A DNA stretch of 64,000 nucleotides from Arthrobacter sp. ISL-85 (GTDB lineage: Bacteria > Actinomycetota > Actinomycetes > Actinomycetales > Micrococcaceae): assembly GCF_018613675.1 (NCBI RefSeq), contig NZ_JAGGPQ010000007.1, positions 124,001-188,000 of the forward strand, read 5' to 3'. Below, piece by piece: positions 1 through 8,759 of this stretch. The first letter of the stretch is position 1. Each line of letters starts with the position of its first letter. The notes under the pieces were generated by a model, which was not told the origin of the DNA, searched no databases, and saw only the letters and a list, made by a program, of their open reading frames with translations. The position numbers were made by a program, and so were the translations under genes.

Positions 1-59
1 CGCGGGATGCACGTCCGCGGAGCGCTCTGGTATGGGTGTAACTGGGCTGGAGTGCACGC

Positions 60-893
60 TTACCGGCCCAGGTTCCGCCGGTCGCCCGCCAGTACGGTCC
101 TGATCTCCCTTACGACCGAACTGGGGTCAAACCAGATGTGCTCCGGCATGTAGCGAAGGACGGCGTATCCGCCGGTTGCCGCGGCGTTGTTGCGCTCCCG
201 GTCGCGGAGCATGTCGGCGCGCTTGGAGTGGAATGCAAAACCGTCAATCTCCACGATCAAAAAGCCACTCAGCAGGAAGTCCACGCGGCCGATTCCCGGC
301 AGGAAGACTTGGGTGTCGTAGGCGATTCCGTTGGCGCGGAACAGGTGCTGCGCATCAACCTCCACGATGGATTCTGCACGCACGTCAAGTTCCCGCAGGA
401 CGCGGAGTGCGGAGCCGGAGCGGTCTGCCTGAAGCTGGGAGGCCAGCAGTTCGCGTGGCACACCGTGAAGCCTGATCGCCGAGGTTGCCAAAGCGGTGGA
501 TGCCGGCGGTGGCAGGCAGCCCAGGGCATGAAGTGCCACGTCTTCCACGGCGGCCACGGGCAGGGACGGATGACCGGGGAACCTCACGGTGCGGTGCCGG
601 ATAAAGCCGCTGCCGTGGCCGTGGCCGCAGGCCAGGTGCGGCTGCGGGGGAGGTTTGCGAAGCCAGAGCCCGTAGTGGCCGGCGGCGCTGGCGCAGGTCA
701 GTCGGCCGTTGCTCAGGACTGCGGCGAGGAGCCCCTTGTCGCATTCCGGCAGGACGAAGATGCCGCGTCGGGGTTGGCTGGTCCCCAGCCCGGTGAGCCG
801 TAAGAGTTCCCGTCGCGGGAACCCTGCGTCCAGGAGTTGGGCGGAGCGGGCCACGCCGCCGCACTTGTGCAGGTAATCGAGGATGTCCACCAC
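60..893 (-). CDS. DUF559-domain protein, possible PD-(D/E)xK nuclease
   Basis: The C-terminal 90 residues read GIGRVDFLL, then LIVEIDGFAFHS, then VLRYMPEHIW. This is the DUF559 (Vsr/restriction-nuclease-like) pattern with the conserved D and ExD acidic residues. The N-terminal part (DILDYLHKCGGVARSAQLL) resembles the helix-turn-helix that often precedes such domains in actinobacterial proteins of about 280-300 residues. The frame stays open to 1226, but that would run through the speB promoter and overlap speB. I therefore favour the GTG at 893, where recognisable homology begins; the start is uncertain and has no good ribosome site. Function is unknown; a DNA-processing role is only inferred from the domain. 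Confidence 0.6.
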   Translation of the reverse strand: MVDILDYLHKCGGVARSAQLLDAGFPRRELLRLTGLGTSQPRRGIFVLPECDKGLLAAVLSNGRLTCASAAGHYGLWLRKPPPQPHLACGHGHGSGFIRHRTVRFPGHPSLPVAAVEDVALHALGCLPPPASTALATSAIRLHGVPRELLASQLQADRSGSALRVLRELDVRAESIVEVDAQHLFRANGIAYDTQVFLPGIGRVDFLLSGFLIVEIDGFAFHSKRADMLRDRERNNAAATGGYAVLRYMPEHIWFDPSSVVREIRTVLAGDRRNLGR

Positions 894-1167
894 GTCATTG
901 GAGGCCGCGTAGGGCAACGTCTGGAACAGGATGCCGGCCCTATGTGCATAACCCGGCGGCCGCTCTTGTGCGTTCCTGCCCAGTTGCTCCAAGGCGCTCA
1001 CCGAGGGCTGAGGCGAAATGCTGGAACCCCCGCGAGGTAGTCGGCACACCTCCGGGCCGGGGCGAGTAAGTGGGCGGGAACGCACGGGCAGCGCATCGGT
1101 AAACAACTGATGCTCAGCAGGAAACAGCGGTGTATGATGGCAGTCACACCAGTCCCTCAACTCCTCG

Positions 1168-1173
1168 AAGGAG
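1168..1173 (+). promoter_or_regulatory. Ribosome-binding site supporting a TTG start
   Basis: AAGGAG lies 9 bases before the TTG at 1183. No ATG or GTG is better placed, so this site sets the ureohydrolase start. A TATGAT hexamer at 1133-1138 is a candidate -10 box for the same transcript; no convincing -35 is visible. Confidence 0.6.
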
Positions 1174-1182
1174 AGGCCTCCA

Positions 1183-2247
1183 TTGGAAGAGCTGCGCATT
1201 GAAGCCAACGGCAACCTTGGCCCCATCGATTCATCCCGGATTCCCCGCTACGCCGGAGCCGCCACGTATGCACGCCTTCCGCGGCTGGACCAAGTCGATA
1301 AAGCTGATGTCACAGTGGTGGGCGTACCTTTCGATTCGGGTGTTTCCTACCGCCCGGGTGCCCGCTTCGGCGCCAACCACGTCCGCGAGGCCAGCCGGCT
1401 GCTGCGCCCCTACAACCCCGCTTGGGATGTCAGCCCGTTCGAGAACATCCAGGTGGCCGACGCCGGAGACATGGCGGTCAACCCGTTCAACATCAACGAT
1501 GCCATCGAGACCATCCAGCAGAACGCGCTGGACCTCACGGCTGCCGGGAGCAAGTTGCTGACGCTCGGCGGCGACCACACCATCGCCCTGCCGCTGCTTC
1601 GCGCCGCCGCCGAGCGCGCGGGCGGGCCCATCGCCATGCTGCACTTCGATGCCCACCTGGACACCTGGGATACCTACTTCGGTGCCGAATACACCCACGG
1701 CACGCCCTTCCGCCGCGCAGTGGAGGAGGGCATCCTGGACACCGACGCCATCAGCCACATCGGCACCCGCGGCCCCTTGTATGGCAAGAAGGACCTCGAC
1801 GACGACCACCGCTTTGGGTTCGGCATCGTCACCTCCGCGGACGTCTACTACCAGGGCGTCCTGGAAACCGTGGCCAAGGTCCGCGACCGCATCGGCAACC
1901 GTCCGCTGTACATCTCGGTGGACATCGACGTCCTGGATCCGGCCCACGCGCCCGGCACGGGAACCCCCGAAGCCGGCGGCATCACCAGCCGCGAACTCCT
2001 GGAGATCATCCGGGGGTTCCGCGGCATGAACCTGGTGGGTGCCGACGTCGTTGAGGTATCGCCCGCCTACGACCATGCCGAGATCACAGGCGTTGCCGCC
2101 AGCCACGTCGCATACGAGCTGGTGACCCTCATGGCAGACAACGCCGTGCCCGGAAGCCGCTTCGGAGCCGGAAATGGGTACGCCGCCCAGGCCCTCGGCC
2201 AGGAAGCCCGCCGCCCCGCCGGCTTCGCCGCTGCCACCAAGGAGTAG
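1183..2247 (+). CDS. speB: Ureohydrolase (agmatinase / guanidinobutyrase family)
   Basis: Manganese-dependent hydrolase of the arginase superfamily, removing urea from a guanidino compound. The metal-binding signatures are all present: GGDHT near residue 128, DAHLDTWD near 155, and [17 protein letters not shown] near 246. At 354 residues it is slightly longer than E. coli SpeB. It starts at TTG. The next gene, a thiamine-diphosphate decarboxylase-like enzyme, begins 4 bases after the stop, so the two are co-transcribed. That partner makes 4-guanidinobutyrate (2-ketoarginine route) as plausible a substrate as agmatine; proclavaminate amidinohydrolase is a more distant alternative. The superfamily is certain, the substrate is not. 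Confidence 0.9.
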   Translation: MEELRIEANGNLGPIDSSRIPRYAGAATYARLPRLDQVDKADVTVVGVPFDSGVSYRPGARFGANHVREASRLLRPYNPAWDVSPFENIQVADAGDMAVNPFNINDAIETIQQNALDLTAAGSKLLTLGGDHTIALPLLRAAAERAGGPIAMLHFDAHLDTWDTYFGAEYTHGTPFRRAVEEGILDTDAISHIGTRGPLYGKKDLDDDHRFGFGIVTSADVYYQGVLETVAKVRDRIGNRPLYISVDIDVLDPAHAPGTGTPEAGGITSRELLEIIRGFRGMNLVGADVVEVSPAYDHAEITGVAASHVAYELVTLMADNAVPGSRFGAGNGYAAQALGQEARRPAGFAAATKE

Positions 2248-2251
2248 GGCC

Positions 2252-3940
2252 ATGACCGAACCGGGCGAACTGGACGCCGCGCAGGGCGGTGGTGCCCGCA
2301 ACGGCGGGGACCTCGTCGTCGAAACCCTCGAAGCGCTGGGCGCGAAGACTGTCTTCGGCATCCCGGGCCAGCACGCACTGGGACTCTTTGACGCCATGGG
2401 CCGCGGCAACCTGCACTTTGTCTCGTCCCGGGTGGAGAACAACAGCGCCTTTGCGGCAGACGGGTACTCCCGCGCCACCGGCGAGGTGGGCGTGCTTTTC
2501 CTGTCCACCGGCCCCGGCGCGCTGACCTCGCTCGCCGGCCTGCAGGAGGCCTACGCCACGGGCGTTCCGATGGTCGTGGTGGCCAGCCAGATCCCACTGG
2601 AAGGCCTTGGCGCACGGCGGAAGGGCATGCTGCACCAGCTCGATGACCAGAAGGCGTCCGCCGCCAACGTCACCAAGAGCCAGCGGCTGATCCAGCACGC
2701 CTCCGGAATCCCGTCGGCCATCCAGGACGCCTGGACCGAGGCCATTTCGTCGCCGCAGGGCCCGGTGTGGCTCGAGATCCCGCAGAACGTTCTGCTGGAT
2801 CCGATCATGGTCCCGCCCGTGGAGGATGCCCTGGCCGAGGCCGCGGACAACCCGCCGCGCATCGAACTGGTGCGTGAGGCGGTCAAGTGGCTGGAAGCAG
2901 CCGAGCGCCCCGCCATCATTGCCGGCGGCGGAACCCGGCGCGGCAGGGCGGAGAAGTCACTGCTCTCGATTGCGGAAAAGCTGCGGGCCCCGGTGATCTG
3001 CACCCCGGGCGGCAACGGCGCGTTCCCCTGGAACCACGAGTTGTCCCTGCAGTCCTGGGTCGAGGACCGGTACATGACCGATGTCCTCGAGGACGCCGAT
3101 GTCCTGGTGGTTATCGGTTCGTCGCTGGGCGAGGTCACCTCCAACTACTTCACCTTTGAACCGCGCGGCCGGATCATCCAGATCGACGCCGAGCCGCGCG
3201 TCCTGGAGTCCAACCGGCCCGGCCTGGGGATCCGTGCCGACGCCGGCCAGGCACTGGCAGCGCTGGACGGGGCCCTTGATTCCGGCAGGACAACAGCGCC
3301 GGACTGGCAAGGCACTACCCCTGAAGAGCTGGTCAAGGAGTCACTCGCCAAGGTCCGTGCCCGGCTCGAATCGCAGGACCTGGCCAAGGAACTGGCGTTC
3401 ATGTCAGACATCCGGGACGCCGTGCCGGCGGACATGCAGACGTTCTGGGACATGACGATTGCCGCCTACTGGGGCTGGTCCTGCTGGGACGCCCGCCAGG
3501 GGCAGTTCCACTCGGCCCAAGGCGCGGGCGGCCTGGGGTACGCATTTCCCGGGGCCATCGGTGCGGCCGTGGGTCTGGAAACGCTGGGCAGGCCGGGCCG
3601 GGTGCTTGCCGTTTCCGGCGATGGGTCGTCCATGTACTCCATTGCCGAGTTGGCCACGGCAAGGCAGCATAATGTGCCGGTCACCTGGTTGATTGTGGAC
3701 GACGGCGGCTACGGCATCCTGCGCGAATATATGGTGGACGCGTTCGGTAAGGCCACCGCCACCGAGTTGGCCCGGCCGGACTTCGTCAGGCTCGCGGAAT
3801 CCTTCGGTGTACCCGCTGTCCGGGTGGCCCCGGAGGAAGTGGGGGACGCGCTCAAGGCGGGGTTCGCCGCGGACGGCCCCAACGTCGTCGTGGTTGAAAC
3901 GCTGCTGAAAATGTTCGGCCCCACACATTTGGCCCCCTGA
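2252..3940 (+). CDS. Thiamine-diphosphate enzyme (acetolactate synthase / 2-ketoarginine decarboxylase-like)
   Basis: Three-domain ThDP enzyme of 562 residues. The N-terminal PYR domain carries the catalytic Glu in VENNSAFAADGYSRATG (about residue 61). A central DHS-like domain follows. The C-terminal PP domain has the GDGSS motif near residue 455, ending IVDDGGYG. The usual Mg-binding Asn pair (NN) is DD here, which could still bind metal. ATG is preceded by AAGGAG, which lies inside the end of the ureohydrolase gene, so the genes are translationally close. Family relatives include acetolactate synthase, benzoylformate decarboxylase, AruI and CeaS. No small regulatory subunit (IlvN) is nearby, arguing against biosynthetic acetolactate synthase. 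The specific reaction is inferred from the neighbour only. Confidence 0.85.
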   Translation: MTEPGELDAAQGGGARNGGDLVVETLEALGAKTVFGIPGQHALGLFDAMGRGNLHFVSSRVENNSAFAADGYSRATGEVGVLFLSTGPGALTSLAGLQEAYATGVPMVVVASQIPLEGLGARRKGMLHQLDDQKASAANVTKSQRLIQHASGIPSAIQDAWTEAISSPQGPVWLEIPQNVLLDPIMVPPVEDALAEAADNPPRIELVREAVKWLEAAERPAIIAGGGTRRGRAEKSLLSIAEKLRAPVICTPGGNGAFPWNHELSLQSWVEDRYMTDVLEDADVLVVIGSSLGEVTSNYFTFEPRGRIIQIDAEPRVLESNRPGLGIRADAGQALAALDGALDSGRTTAPDWQGTTPEELVKESLAKVRARLESQDLAKELAFMSDIRDAVPADMQTFWDMTIAAYWGWSCWDARQGQFHSAQGAGGLGYAFPGAIGAAVGLETLGRPGRVLAVSGDGSSMYSIAELATARQHNVPVTWLIVDDGGYGILREYMVDAFGKATATELARPDFVRLAESFGVPAVRVAPEEVGDALKAGFAADGPNVVVVETLLKMFGPTHLAP

Positions 3941-4062
3941 CTGCAGCATCACCGCATGCGCTCCCTCACTTGCCGGACACCGTCCGGCAGAAGTGGGGGA
4001 GTTCGTCGTTTAAGGGTGGGCCCGCAACAACTTCGTTTCCCTAAGCAACCTTTTTCTGATAC

Positions 4063-4079
4063 AGTTGCTTGCAGCAACT
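4063..4079 (+). promoter_or_regulatory. Candidate MarR operator
   Basis: Perfect inverted repeat AGTTGC-TTGCA-GCAACT, ending 18 bases before the marR start codon. A further GCAAC half-site lies at 4045-4049. Position and symmetry suit autoregulation of the marR-exporter operon by its own repressor; binding is inferred. Confidence 0.55.
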
Positions 4080-4097
4080 AATTCTTTAGGGAGCATC

Positions 4098-4592
4098 ATG
4101 TCTGTCGCACCGGCCACCGCAGCCGATCTCGTCGGCCATATCTTTGACCTTCAACGCGCACTGCGCTGCGTGACCATGGTCAACGTCAAGGGCCAGGACA
4201 CCGGCATCGCCCTCCAGGGTGTGCTCAAGTTCATCGGCGAAGGGGAGACCCGGGCCGCGCACCTGGCCGAGCGCCTGGGGGTCAGCCCGCCGGTGCTCAG
4301 CCGGCACATCGCGGAACTCGCCGACGCTGGCCTGGTGGTCAGGACTCCGGATCCGGACGATGGCAGGGCGCAGCTGCTGGCCCTCTCGGCGCGCGGCAAG
4401 GAAAAACTTGCCGAGCTCATCCGGCACCGGGCGGAGACGCTGCAGGGCTACCTCTCCGACTGGAACGAGGATGACGCCGCTGCCACGGCCGCAATGCTGA
4501 ACAAGCTGACAGCTTCACTAAAGAATTCCATCCGGGCAAGGGCGGCCGGAACCGTTACCGAACAGAAAACCCAGGAGTCCATTAATGGCTAA
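4098..4592 (+). CDS. MarR-family transcriptional regulator
   Basis: A 164-residue winged-helix regulator. The DNA-binding core reads AAHLAERLGVSPPVLSRHIAELADAGLVVRTPDPDDGRAQLLALSARG-type sequence (residues about 50-100), with the DDGR wing typical of MarR proteins. ATG at 4098 is preceded by AGGGAG; an upstream in-frame TTG at 4065 falls inside the operator repeat and is unlikely. The stop overlaps the exporter start by 8 bases, so this regulator very probably controls that drug exporter, being released by a small-molecule ligand that the sequence does not reveal. Confidence 0.92.
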   Translation: MSVAPATAADLVGHIFDLQRALRCVTMVNVKGQDTGIALQGVLKFIGEGETRAAHLAERLGVSPPVLSRHIAELADAGLVVRTPDPDDGRAQLLALSARGKEKLAELIRHRAETLQGYLSDWNEDDAAATAAMLNKLTASLKNSIRARAAGTVTEQKTQESING

Positions 4593-6804
4593 CGTCACCG
4601 CCGCCGCCGACCAGGAGCAGCAGCGCCAGCGCGAACGCACCGTTAAACAGGAGTCGCGGCAATCCAAGCGCCACGAGCCTGGTGCGCCCATGAACCACCG
4701 GCAGATCATGGAGGCTTTGACCGGCCTCCTCGCTGCTTTCTTCACCGCCATCCTCAGCAGCACCATCGTTGCCAACGCGCTGCCCACCATCATGTCCGAG
4801 CTCAAGGGCACCCAGACCGACTTCGCATGGGTCATCACGGCAGCGCTGCTGGCCAACGCAGCCACCACGCCCATCTGGGGCAAGCTCGCGGACCTCTTCG
4901 ACAAGAAGGTCCTGGTCCAGCTCAGCATCGTGATCTTCGTTGCCGGCTCGGTCATGGCAGGCTTCTCAGAAAGCATCCCGTTCCTGCTTACCGCCCGCGT
5001 GATCCAGGGCATCGCCATGGGTGGCCTCACCGCGTTGGCGCAGGCCATCATCGGCTCCATCATCCCGCCGCGCGAACGCGGCAAGTACTCCGGCTACATG
5101 GGCGGCGTCATGGCCGTCGGTACTGCCGGCGGTCCGCTGCTCGGCGGCTTCATCGTGGACAGCTCGCTCGGCTGGCGCTGGACCTTCTTTGTCTGCGTGC
5201 CGCTCGCCGTCGTGGCCCTGATCCTGCTCCAGATCACCCTTAAGATTCCGCACGTCAAGCGCCCCGCCAAGATTGACTGGCTTGGTGCCATCCTGCTCAC
5301 CTCCGGCGTGAGCCTGCTCCTCATTTGGGTGTCGTTTGCCGGCAACCCGGACTACTACGACTGGTGGTCCTGGCAGAGTGCGGTGATGGTGGGCGGCGGC
5401 GTCCTCCTGCTGGCGCTGCTGGTGCTGGTGGAATCGAAGGTGTCGCAGCCAATCATCCCGCTGAAGATCATCTCCGAGCGCACCACCGCCCTGGCCATCG
5501 TGGCCTCCGTGGCCGTTGGCGTTGCCATGTTCGGTTCCTCCACCTTCCTCGGCCAGTACTACCAGGTGGCCCGCGGGGCCACGCCCACCGAGGCCGGCCT
5601 GCTGACCCTGCCCATGATCGCCGGCAACCTGGCCGGCTCCGTGGTCTCAGGCCAGCTGATCAGCCGTTACGGAAAGTGGAAGCGCTTCCTGATCGCCGGC
5701 ACCGTGATGCTTATCGCCGGCCTCGCGCTCGCTGGAACCATGAACCACACCACCGAACTCTGGCTCACTGGGCTCTATACCGCGATCTTCGGTGTTGGGC
5801 TGGGCATGCTGATGCAGAACCTGGTGCTCGCCGTCCAGAACACTGTCCGGGCGGCGGACATCGGCTCGGCCAGTGCCTCCGTTGCCTTTTTCCGCTCCGT
5901 CGGCGGCGCCATTGGCGTGTCCGTCCTGGGCGCGGTGCTGGGCAACCACGTGAAGGACCTCGCCACCGACGGGCTGGCGAAGATCGGGATCCAGGCCTCG
6001 GGAGGCGGCGGCGCCTCCATGGACCTCAAGGATCTCCCTGCGCCGATCGCAGACATCATGCGCGCCGCGTACGGTGACGCTACGGCTGGCATCTTCATGA
6101 TCGCCGCCGTCGTGAGCGTTGTGGCCCTCATCGCCGTGATCTTCATCAAGGAAGTACCGCTGCGCAAGACCGTTGACATCACCTCCGAAGCCACCCTCCA
6201 GGCCAACGCCGCGGGTGAAGCTGGCATGACGGCCATGACCGGCCAGTTGCCCATGGTCTCCGGCGCTGACGCGGGTGGTGACATCCCCGCCGGGGCCGGA
6301 ATGACCGGCCGAGGTGCTGCACATGCCCGTTCGGGAGCGGCACCGGCAAAAATGTACGACGGCGGTGCTGCCGCTGCGGCGGCAGCATCCGGCAGGGTAG
6401 CCACCGAGGACTTCGAGGAAGTCTTCGCCCGGAGCTTCAGCTCCGAAGGGCTGGACCTGCGGTCCGCAGAGAACGTAGGGAGGGCTGCCGACGCCGTCGC
6501 CAGCGCCGCCGCCACCCTGCAGAAACTGCAGGAAACCCAGCACCTGCTGGCCCGCCAGCAGGCGGAACTGGGCGGCCTGGTACTGGACATCCAGGAACAG
6601 CTGCGCTCCCAGCGCGACGTTGCTGCCAGGCAGGCCGCCACGGCGGCAGAGCTTAGCCGCCTGCAGCGCAAGCTCCTGAAGGAACGCAAGATCCAGGCAG
6701 CAGCCGCGCTGTACCTCGCCGGGCACGGCAAGCACAGTGCCGCCGCACCTGATTCTGCCGCACCGTCTGCCGGTGCCGGTTCGGAGCAGGCAACGGGACA
6801 GTAG
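4585..6804 (+). CDS. DHA2-type MFS drug exporter with long coiled-coil tail
   Basis: Proton-driven multidrug exporter of the EmrB/QacA (14 transmembrane segment) family. Membrane segments fill residues about 40-525. Motif A-like LADLFDKK and the GPLLGGFIVD motif C region are visible. The unusual part is a hydrophilic C-terminal extension of roughly 200 residues. It begins with an Ala/Gly-rich stretch, then a heptad-rich helix (about residues 640-705, LQKLQETQHLLARQQAELG and similar) that looks like a cytoplasmic coiled coil; ordinary family members end near residue 500-550. The gene overlaps marR by 8 bases and is followed by a strong terminator. Substrate unknown. Confidence 0.92.
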   Translation: MANVTAAADQEQQRQRERTVKQESRQSKRHEPGAPMNHRQIMEALTGLLAAFFTAILSSTIVANALPTIMSELKGTQTDFAWVITAALLANAATTPIWGKLADLFDKKVLVQLSIVIFVAGSVMAGFSESIPFLLTARVIQGIAMGGLTALAQAIIGSIIPPRERGKYSGYMGGVMAVGTAGGPLLGGFIVDSSLGWRWTFFVCVPLAVVALILLQITLKIPHVKRPAKIDWLGAILLTSGVSLLLIWVSFAGNPDYYDWWSWQSAVMVGGGVLLLALLVLVESKVSQPIIPLKIISERTTALAIVASVAVGVAMFGSSTFLGQYYQVARGATPTEAGLLTLPMIAGNLAGSVVSGQLISRYGKWKRFLIAGTVMLIAGLALAGTMNHTTELWLTGLYTAIFGVGLGMLMQNLVLAVQNTVRAADIGSASASVAFFRSVGGAIGVSVLGAVLGNHVKDLATDGLAKIGIQASGGGGASMDLKDLPAPIADIMRAAYGDATAGIFMIAAVVSVVALIAVIFIKEVPLRKTVDITSEATLQANAAGEAGMTAMTGQLPMVSGADAGGDIPAGAGMTGRGAAHARSGAAPAKMYDGGAAAAAAASGRVATEDFEEVFARSFSSEGLDLRSAENVGRAADAVASAAATLQKLQETQHLLARQQAELGGLVLDIQEQLRSQRDVAARQAATAAELSRLQRKLLKERKIQAAAALYLAGHGKHSAAAPDSAAPSAGAGSEQATGQ

Positions 6805-6859
6805 GCCGTCAGTAGGCCGTCCCAGCCGGGGCCAGCCCAACCCTGGACGGAAAAGCATG

Positions 6860-6909
6860 AAAGCCGCAGCCCCCACCCGGGGAAACTTCCGGGTGGGGGC
6901 TGCGGCTTT
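6860..6909 (+). terminator. Strong intrinsic terminator-like hairpin
   Basis: Two perfect 21-base arms (6860-6880 and 6889-6909) around an 8-base loop, beginning AAAGCCGCAGC and ending GCTGCGGCTTT. It closes the marR-exporter operon. The A/T ends make it potentially bidirectional. Confidence 0.85.
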
Positions 6910-7012
6910 CCCGCATGCTGGGGCGCCCCGGTTACGCCACCCGGCAAGAGTACGCACGCGCCCCCGGGACGGAAATATGCTCCCGGAGGCCCCAATTGTC
7001 GGTGGCCATTAC

Positions 7013-7018
7013 TAGAGT
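7013..7018 (+). promoter_or_regulatory. Candidate -10 box, leaderless start of the ABC exporter
   Basis: TAGAGT lies 7 bases before the ATG at 7026 and there is no clear Shine-Dalgarno sequence. This suggests that transcription starts at or next to the start codon. Confidence 0.4.
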
Positions 7019-7025
7019 TGGGTCC

Positions 7026-8759
7026 ATGCTCCTCACCCTTATACGGCGCTACTCCAAACCGTATTCGCCGTACATTGCGGCTGTCATCGTTTTCCAGCTC
7101 GCCTCCACCATCGCCGCGCTGTACCTGCCCAGCCTGAACGCCCAAATCATCGACGAAGGCGTGGCGCGGGGAGACACCGATTTCATCTGGCGCACCGGTG
7201 CCGTGATGCTTCTGGTGGCCTTCGCCCAGGTAGCCGCGGCCATCGCTGGCGTCTACTTCGGCTCCAGGACGGCCATGGCGGTGGGCCGTGACCTGCGCCG
7301 GGCCGTGTTCCGCCAGGTCACCAGCTTCTCCGCCAAGGACGTCAACGCGTTTGGCGCCCCCACGCTGATCACCCGGGGCACCAATGATGTCCAGCAGGTG
7401 CAGATGCTGCTCCTGATGGGGCTGAACTTCATGGTGGCCACACCCATCATGTGCATCGGCGGCATCATCATGGCGCTGCGGGAGGACCTCAGCTTGTCCT
7501 GGCTGGTTTGGGTGTCGGTCCCGCTGCTGGGCGTGGTGGTGGGATACCTGGTGGTCCGGCTCATGCCGCTGTTCCGCTCAATGCAACGAAAGATCGACCA
7601 GATCAACGCCGTGCTGCGCGAACAGATCATTGGCATCCGCGTGGTCCGTGCCTTCGTGCGTGAACCGTATGAAACGGACCGCTTTGGCGGCGCCAACAAG
7701 GAACTGACGGACGTCTCGCTCCGCATCGGCGCCCTGTTCGTCCTGATGTTCCCGGCCATCAGCATGATCCTGCACCTGTCCACCGCCGCCGTGCTCTGGT
7801 TCGGCGGGCAGCGGGTGGACGCCGGCGCCATGCAGGTAGGATCGCTGACCGCGTTCCTGCAGTACCTGCTGCAGATCCTGATGGCCGTCATGATGGGCAC
7901 CTTCATGGCCATGATGATCCCGCGCGCCTCCGTCTGCGCTGACCGCATCGGCGAGGTGCTCGACGTCGAGCCCTCCATCCACGACCCCCAACGCCCCGAG
8001 GCCCCGGCCTCCCTCACAGGGCTGGTGGAATACCGCAACGTTACCTTCGCCTACCCCGGAGCCGAGTCGCCGGTGCTCAGCAACATCAGCTTCACGGCAC
8101 GGCCGGGCCAGACCATCGCCATCATCGGCTCCACCGGCGCCGGCAAGACCTCCCTCCTGTCCCTCCTGCCGCGGCTGTATGACGCCGCGGAAGGCCAGGT
8201 GCTGCTGGACGGTGTCCCCGTGGACAGGCTGGACCGTGCCGAGATCACCAAACGCGTGGCCCTGGTGCCGCAGCGTCCCTACCTGTTCTCCGGCACCATT
8301 GAGCACAACCTCCGGTTCGGCAAGACCGAGGCAACCGACCAGGAACTGTGGGACGCCCTCCGAATAGCCCAGGGGGAGTCCTTTGTCCGGGAGAAGAAGA
8401 ACGGCCTGGACTCCCGGATCTCCCAGGGCGGCACCAACGTCTCCGGTGGCCAGCGCCAGCGCCTGTGCATCGCCCGCGCCCTGGTGACCAAACCGCGGGT
8501 CTACCTGTTTGACGACTCCTTCTCCGCCCTGGACGTCGCCACTGATGCCCGGCTCCGCGCCGCCCTCAAGCGCACCACCGCGGACGCCACCGTGATCATC
8601 GTGGCCCAGCGGATTTCCACCATCACCGGGGCCGACCAGATCCTGGTGCTGGACAACGGACGCATCGTGGACCGCGGCACGCACGAGGAACTCCTGGAAA
8701 CCTCACCCACCTACCAGGAAATCGTCGAATCCCAGCTGAGCGTGGAGGAAGCGGCATGA
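7026..8759 (+). CDS. Heterodimeric ABC exporter, subunit A (membrane + ATPase)
   Basis: Type IV (ABCB-like) half-transporter of 577 residues: six transmembrane helices (residues about 1-310), then a nucleotide-binding domain. Walker A is GSTGAGKTS near residue 368 and the signature VSGGQRQR near 470. Walker B is YLFDDS near 494, so the catalytic Glu after Walker B is replaced by Asp. That is the mark of the degenerate-site subunit in heterodimeric exporters such as TM287/288. Its stop overlaps the start of the partner subunit (ATGA). The longer upstream frame to 6915 crosses the terminator region and is rejected. Substrate (drug, lipid or peptide) cannot be told. Confidence 0.92.
   Translation: MLLTLIRRYSKPYSPYIAAVIVFQLASTIAALYLPSLNAQIIDEGVARGDTDFIWRTGAVMLLVAFAQVAAAIAGVYFGSRTAMAVGRDLRRAVFRQVTSFSAKDVNAFGAPTLITRGTNDVQQVQMLLLMGLNFMVATPIMCIGGIIMALREDLSLSWLVWVSVPLLGVVVGYLVVRLMPLFRSMQRKIDQINAVLREQIIGIRVVRAFVREPYETDRFGGANKELTDVSLRIGALFVLMFPAISMILHLSTAAVLWFGGQRVDAGAMQVGSLTAFLQYLLQILMAVMMGTFMAMMIPRASVCADRIGEVLDVEPSIHDPQRPEAPASLTGLVEYRNVTFAYPGAESPVLSNISFTARPGQTIAIIGSTGAGKTSLLSLLPRLYDAAEGQVLLDGVPVDRLDRAEITKRVALVPQRPYLFSGTIEHNLRFGKTEATDQELWDALRIAQGESFVREKKNGLDSRISQGGTNVSGGQRQRLCIARALVTKPRVYLFDDSFSALDVATDARLRAALKRTTADATVIIVAQRISTITGADQILVLDNGRIVDRGTHEELLETSPTYQEIVESQLSVEEAA

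Noticed and set aside
4065..4097. TTG start for MarR at 4065
   Set aside because: It lies inside the operator palindrome and has no ribosome site, while ATG 4098 has AGGGAG.
6915..7025. N-terminal extension of ABC subunit A
   Set aside because: The open frame begins right after the terminator hairpin and lacks conservation-type sequence; the ATG at 7026 has a matching promoter and starts at the family N-terminus.
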